Positions 31,403 to 31,736 of a stretch of DNA of 31,736 bases are shown here, in pieces. Source of the DNA: a virus; IMG/VR virus record IMGVR_UViG_3300036828_000623, positions 1 through 31,736 of that record; one strand, written 5' to 3'. The number at the start of each line of letters is the position of its first letter. Within the stretch, counting starts at the first letter, position 1. The position numbers and the translations under genes were made by a program. The notes under the pieces are model-generated. The model made no database searches. It worked only from the letters and a program-made list of their open reading frames with translations, and had not been told where the DNA came from.

Positions 31403-31736
31403 TGATGGGTTGGATAAAAAACTAATACCGCGTTATCGCTGGCATTGGTCCAACCAACCACTCCACAGAACGGCCAGATAGCTACGATTGGCGCTGCACC
31501 AGTCAATACCATCGATTGATCCGGCATCACTCCGCCGCTGACTTCATACGGAATAGGACCACAGCCAAAAACGTGCGCGGTACCGACTAGCTGGTCGCGG
31601 TTTATCCAGCGTCCAGAAAACAGTACGGTGCCTGGAGCAACGCCCCATTGCCACAGGCTAGGGCGCGGTTGTACATAACGGATGATGACTTGCCCGGCTG
31701 GCGTCGCCTCTAAGCTCATAAGCGAGCCGTTGTGAG
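31399..31736 (-). CDS. Probable exported protein, 5' end outside the window
   Basis: The frame is open to the window edge upstream of ATG 31719 and reads HNGSLMSLEATPAG, where HNGS.M is, from memory, a conserved motif of a family of secreted alphaproteobacterial proteins; so the true start probably lies beyond 31736. The rest fits that family: VQPRPSLWQWGVAPGTVLFSG, GTAHVFGCGPIPYEVSGGV, VLTGAAPIV. Function unknown. At least 112 codons are present. Confidence 0.55.
   Translation of the reverse strand, partial: HNGSLMSLEATPAGQVIIRYVQPRPSLWQWGVAPGTVLFSGRWINRDQLVGTAHVFGCGPIPYEVSGGVMPDQSMVLTGAAPIVAIWPFCGVVGWTNASDNAVLVFYPTHQ

Noticed and set aside
1-31736. tRNA or rRNA genes
   Set aside because: No cloverleaf-like segment or rRNA sequence was noticed in non-coding stretches; a covariance-model scan was not possible here.

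Overview
The window is part of a tailed bacteriophage genome (or prophage) with a contractile, Mu-like tail. The host is Gram-negative and probably an alphaproteobacterium. The phage assignment is firm. It rests on tape-measure-like proteins and homologues of Mu gp43, gp44, gp45, gp46, gp47 and gp48, followed by fibres, a lysis cassette and a phage-type helicase operon. The host guess is weak and rests on remembered family resemblance of the secreted proteins at the right end.

Layout. (1) Positions 1-9516 hold three tandem paralogous tape-measure-like proteins, the first cut by the window edge. They share N-terminal, central and C-terminal segments but carry different inserted modules (SleB-like and M15 peptidase; lysozyme-like, M23 and a TIM-barrel-like segment; a repeat-rich segment without a recognised enzyme). 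(2) Positions 9520-19401 hold the baseplate: gp44-like hub, gp45-like spike, a DUF4376-type protein, the N-terminal half of a gp43-like protein, a small structural protein, a glycine-rich fibre, the C-terminal half of gp43 fused to a repeat domain, then gp46-, gp47- and gp48-like wedge proteins. (3) Positions 19415-23438 hold fibre or spike proteins. (4) Positions 23425-25915 hold the lysis region: a small membrane protein, a modular endolysin with two probable catalytic domains, and two small related membrane proteins. All of these genes run rightward with overlapping or nearly touching ends.

(5) Positions 25210-26400 are rich in repeats: a tandem array plus scattered copies of a hairpin repeat, short AAATCGCC-type iterons, two 44-base direct repeats and a 36-base perfect palindrome. 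This is where the rightward late genes meet the leftward operon. (6) Positions 30656 to 26349 form a leftward operon with a recognisable promoter: a winged-helix-like protein, an SNF2-type helicase and several small proteins, one of them a 34-residue membrane peptide too short for usual gene callers. (7) Positions 30708-31736 (leftward) encode three probably exported proteins that look like bacterial cargo.

The most striking system is in the helicase. A 247-residue intein with all canonical splicing residues interrupts Walker B between DE and S. Inside its DNA, in the +1 frame and with its own strong ribosome binding site, lies a complete zinc-finger plus Vsr/EDxHD-type endonuclease gene. Its conserved part fills exactly the stretch between the two halves of the splicing domain, so one piece of DNA appears to encode the intein linker in one frame and a free-standing homing endonuclease in another.
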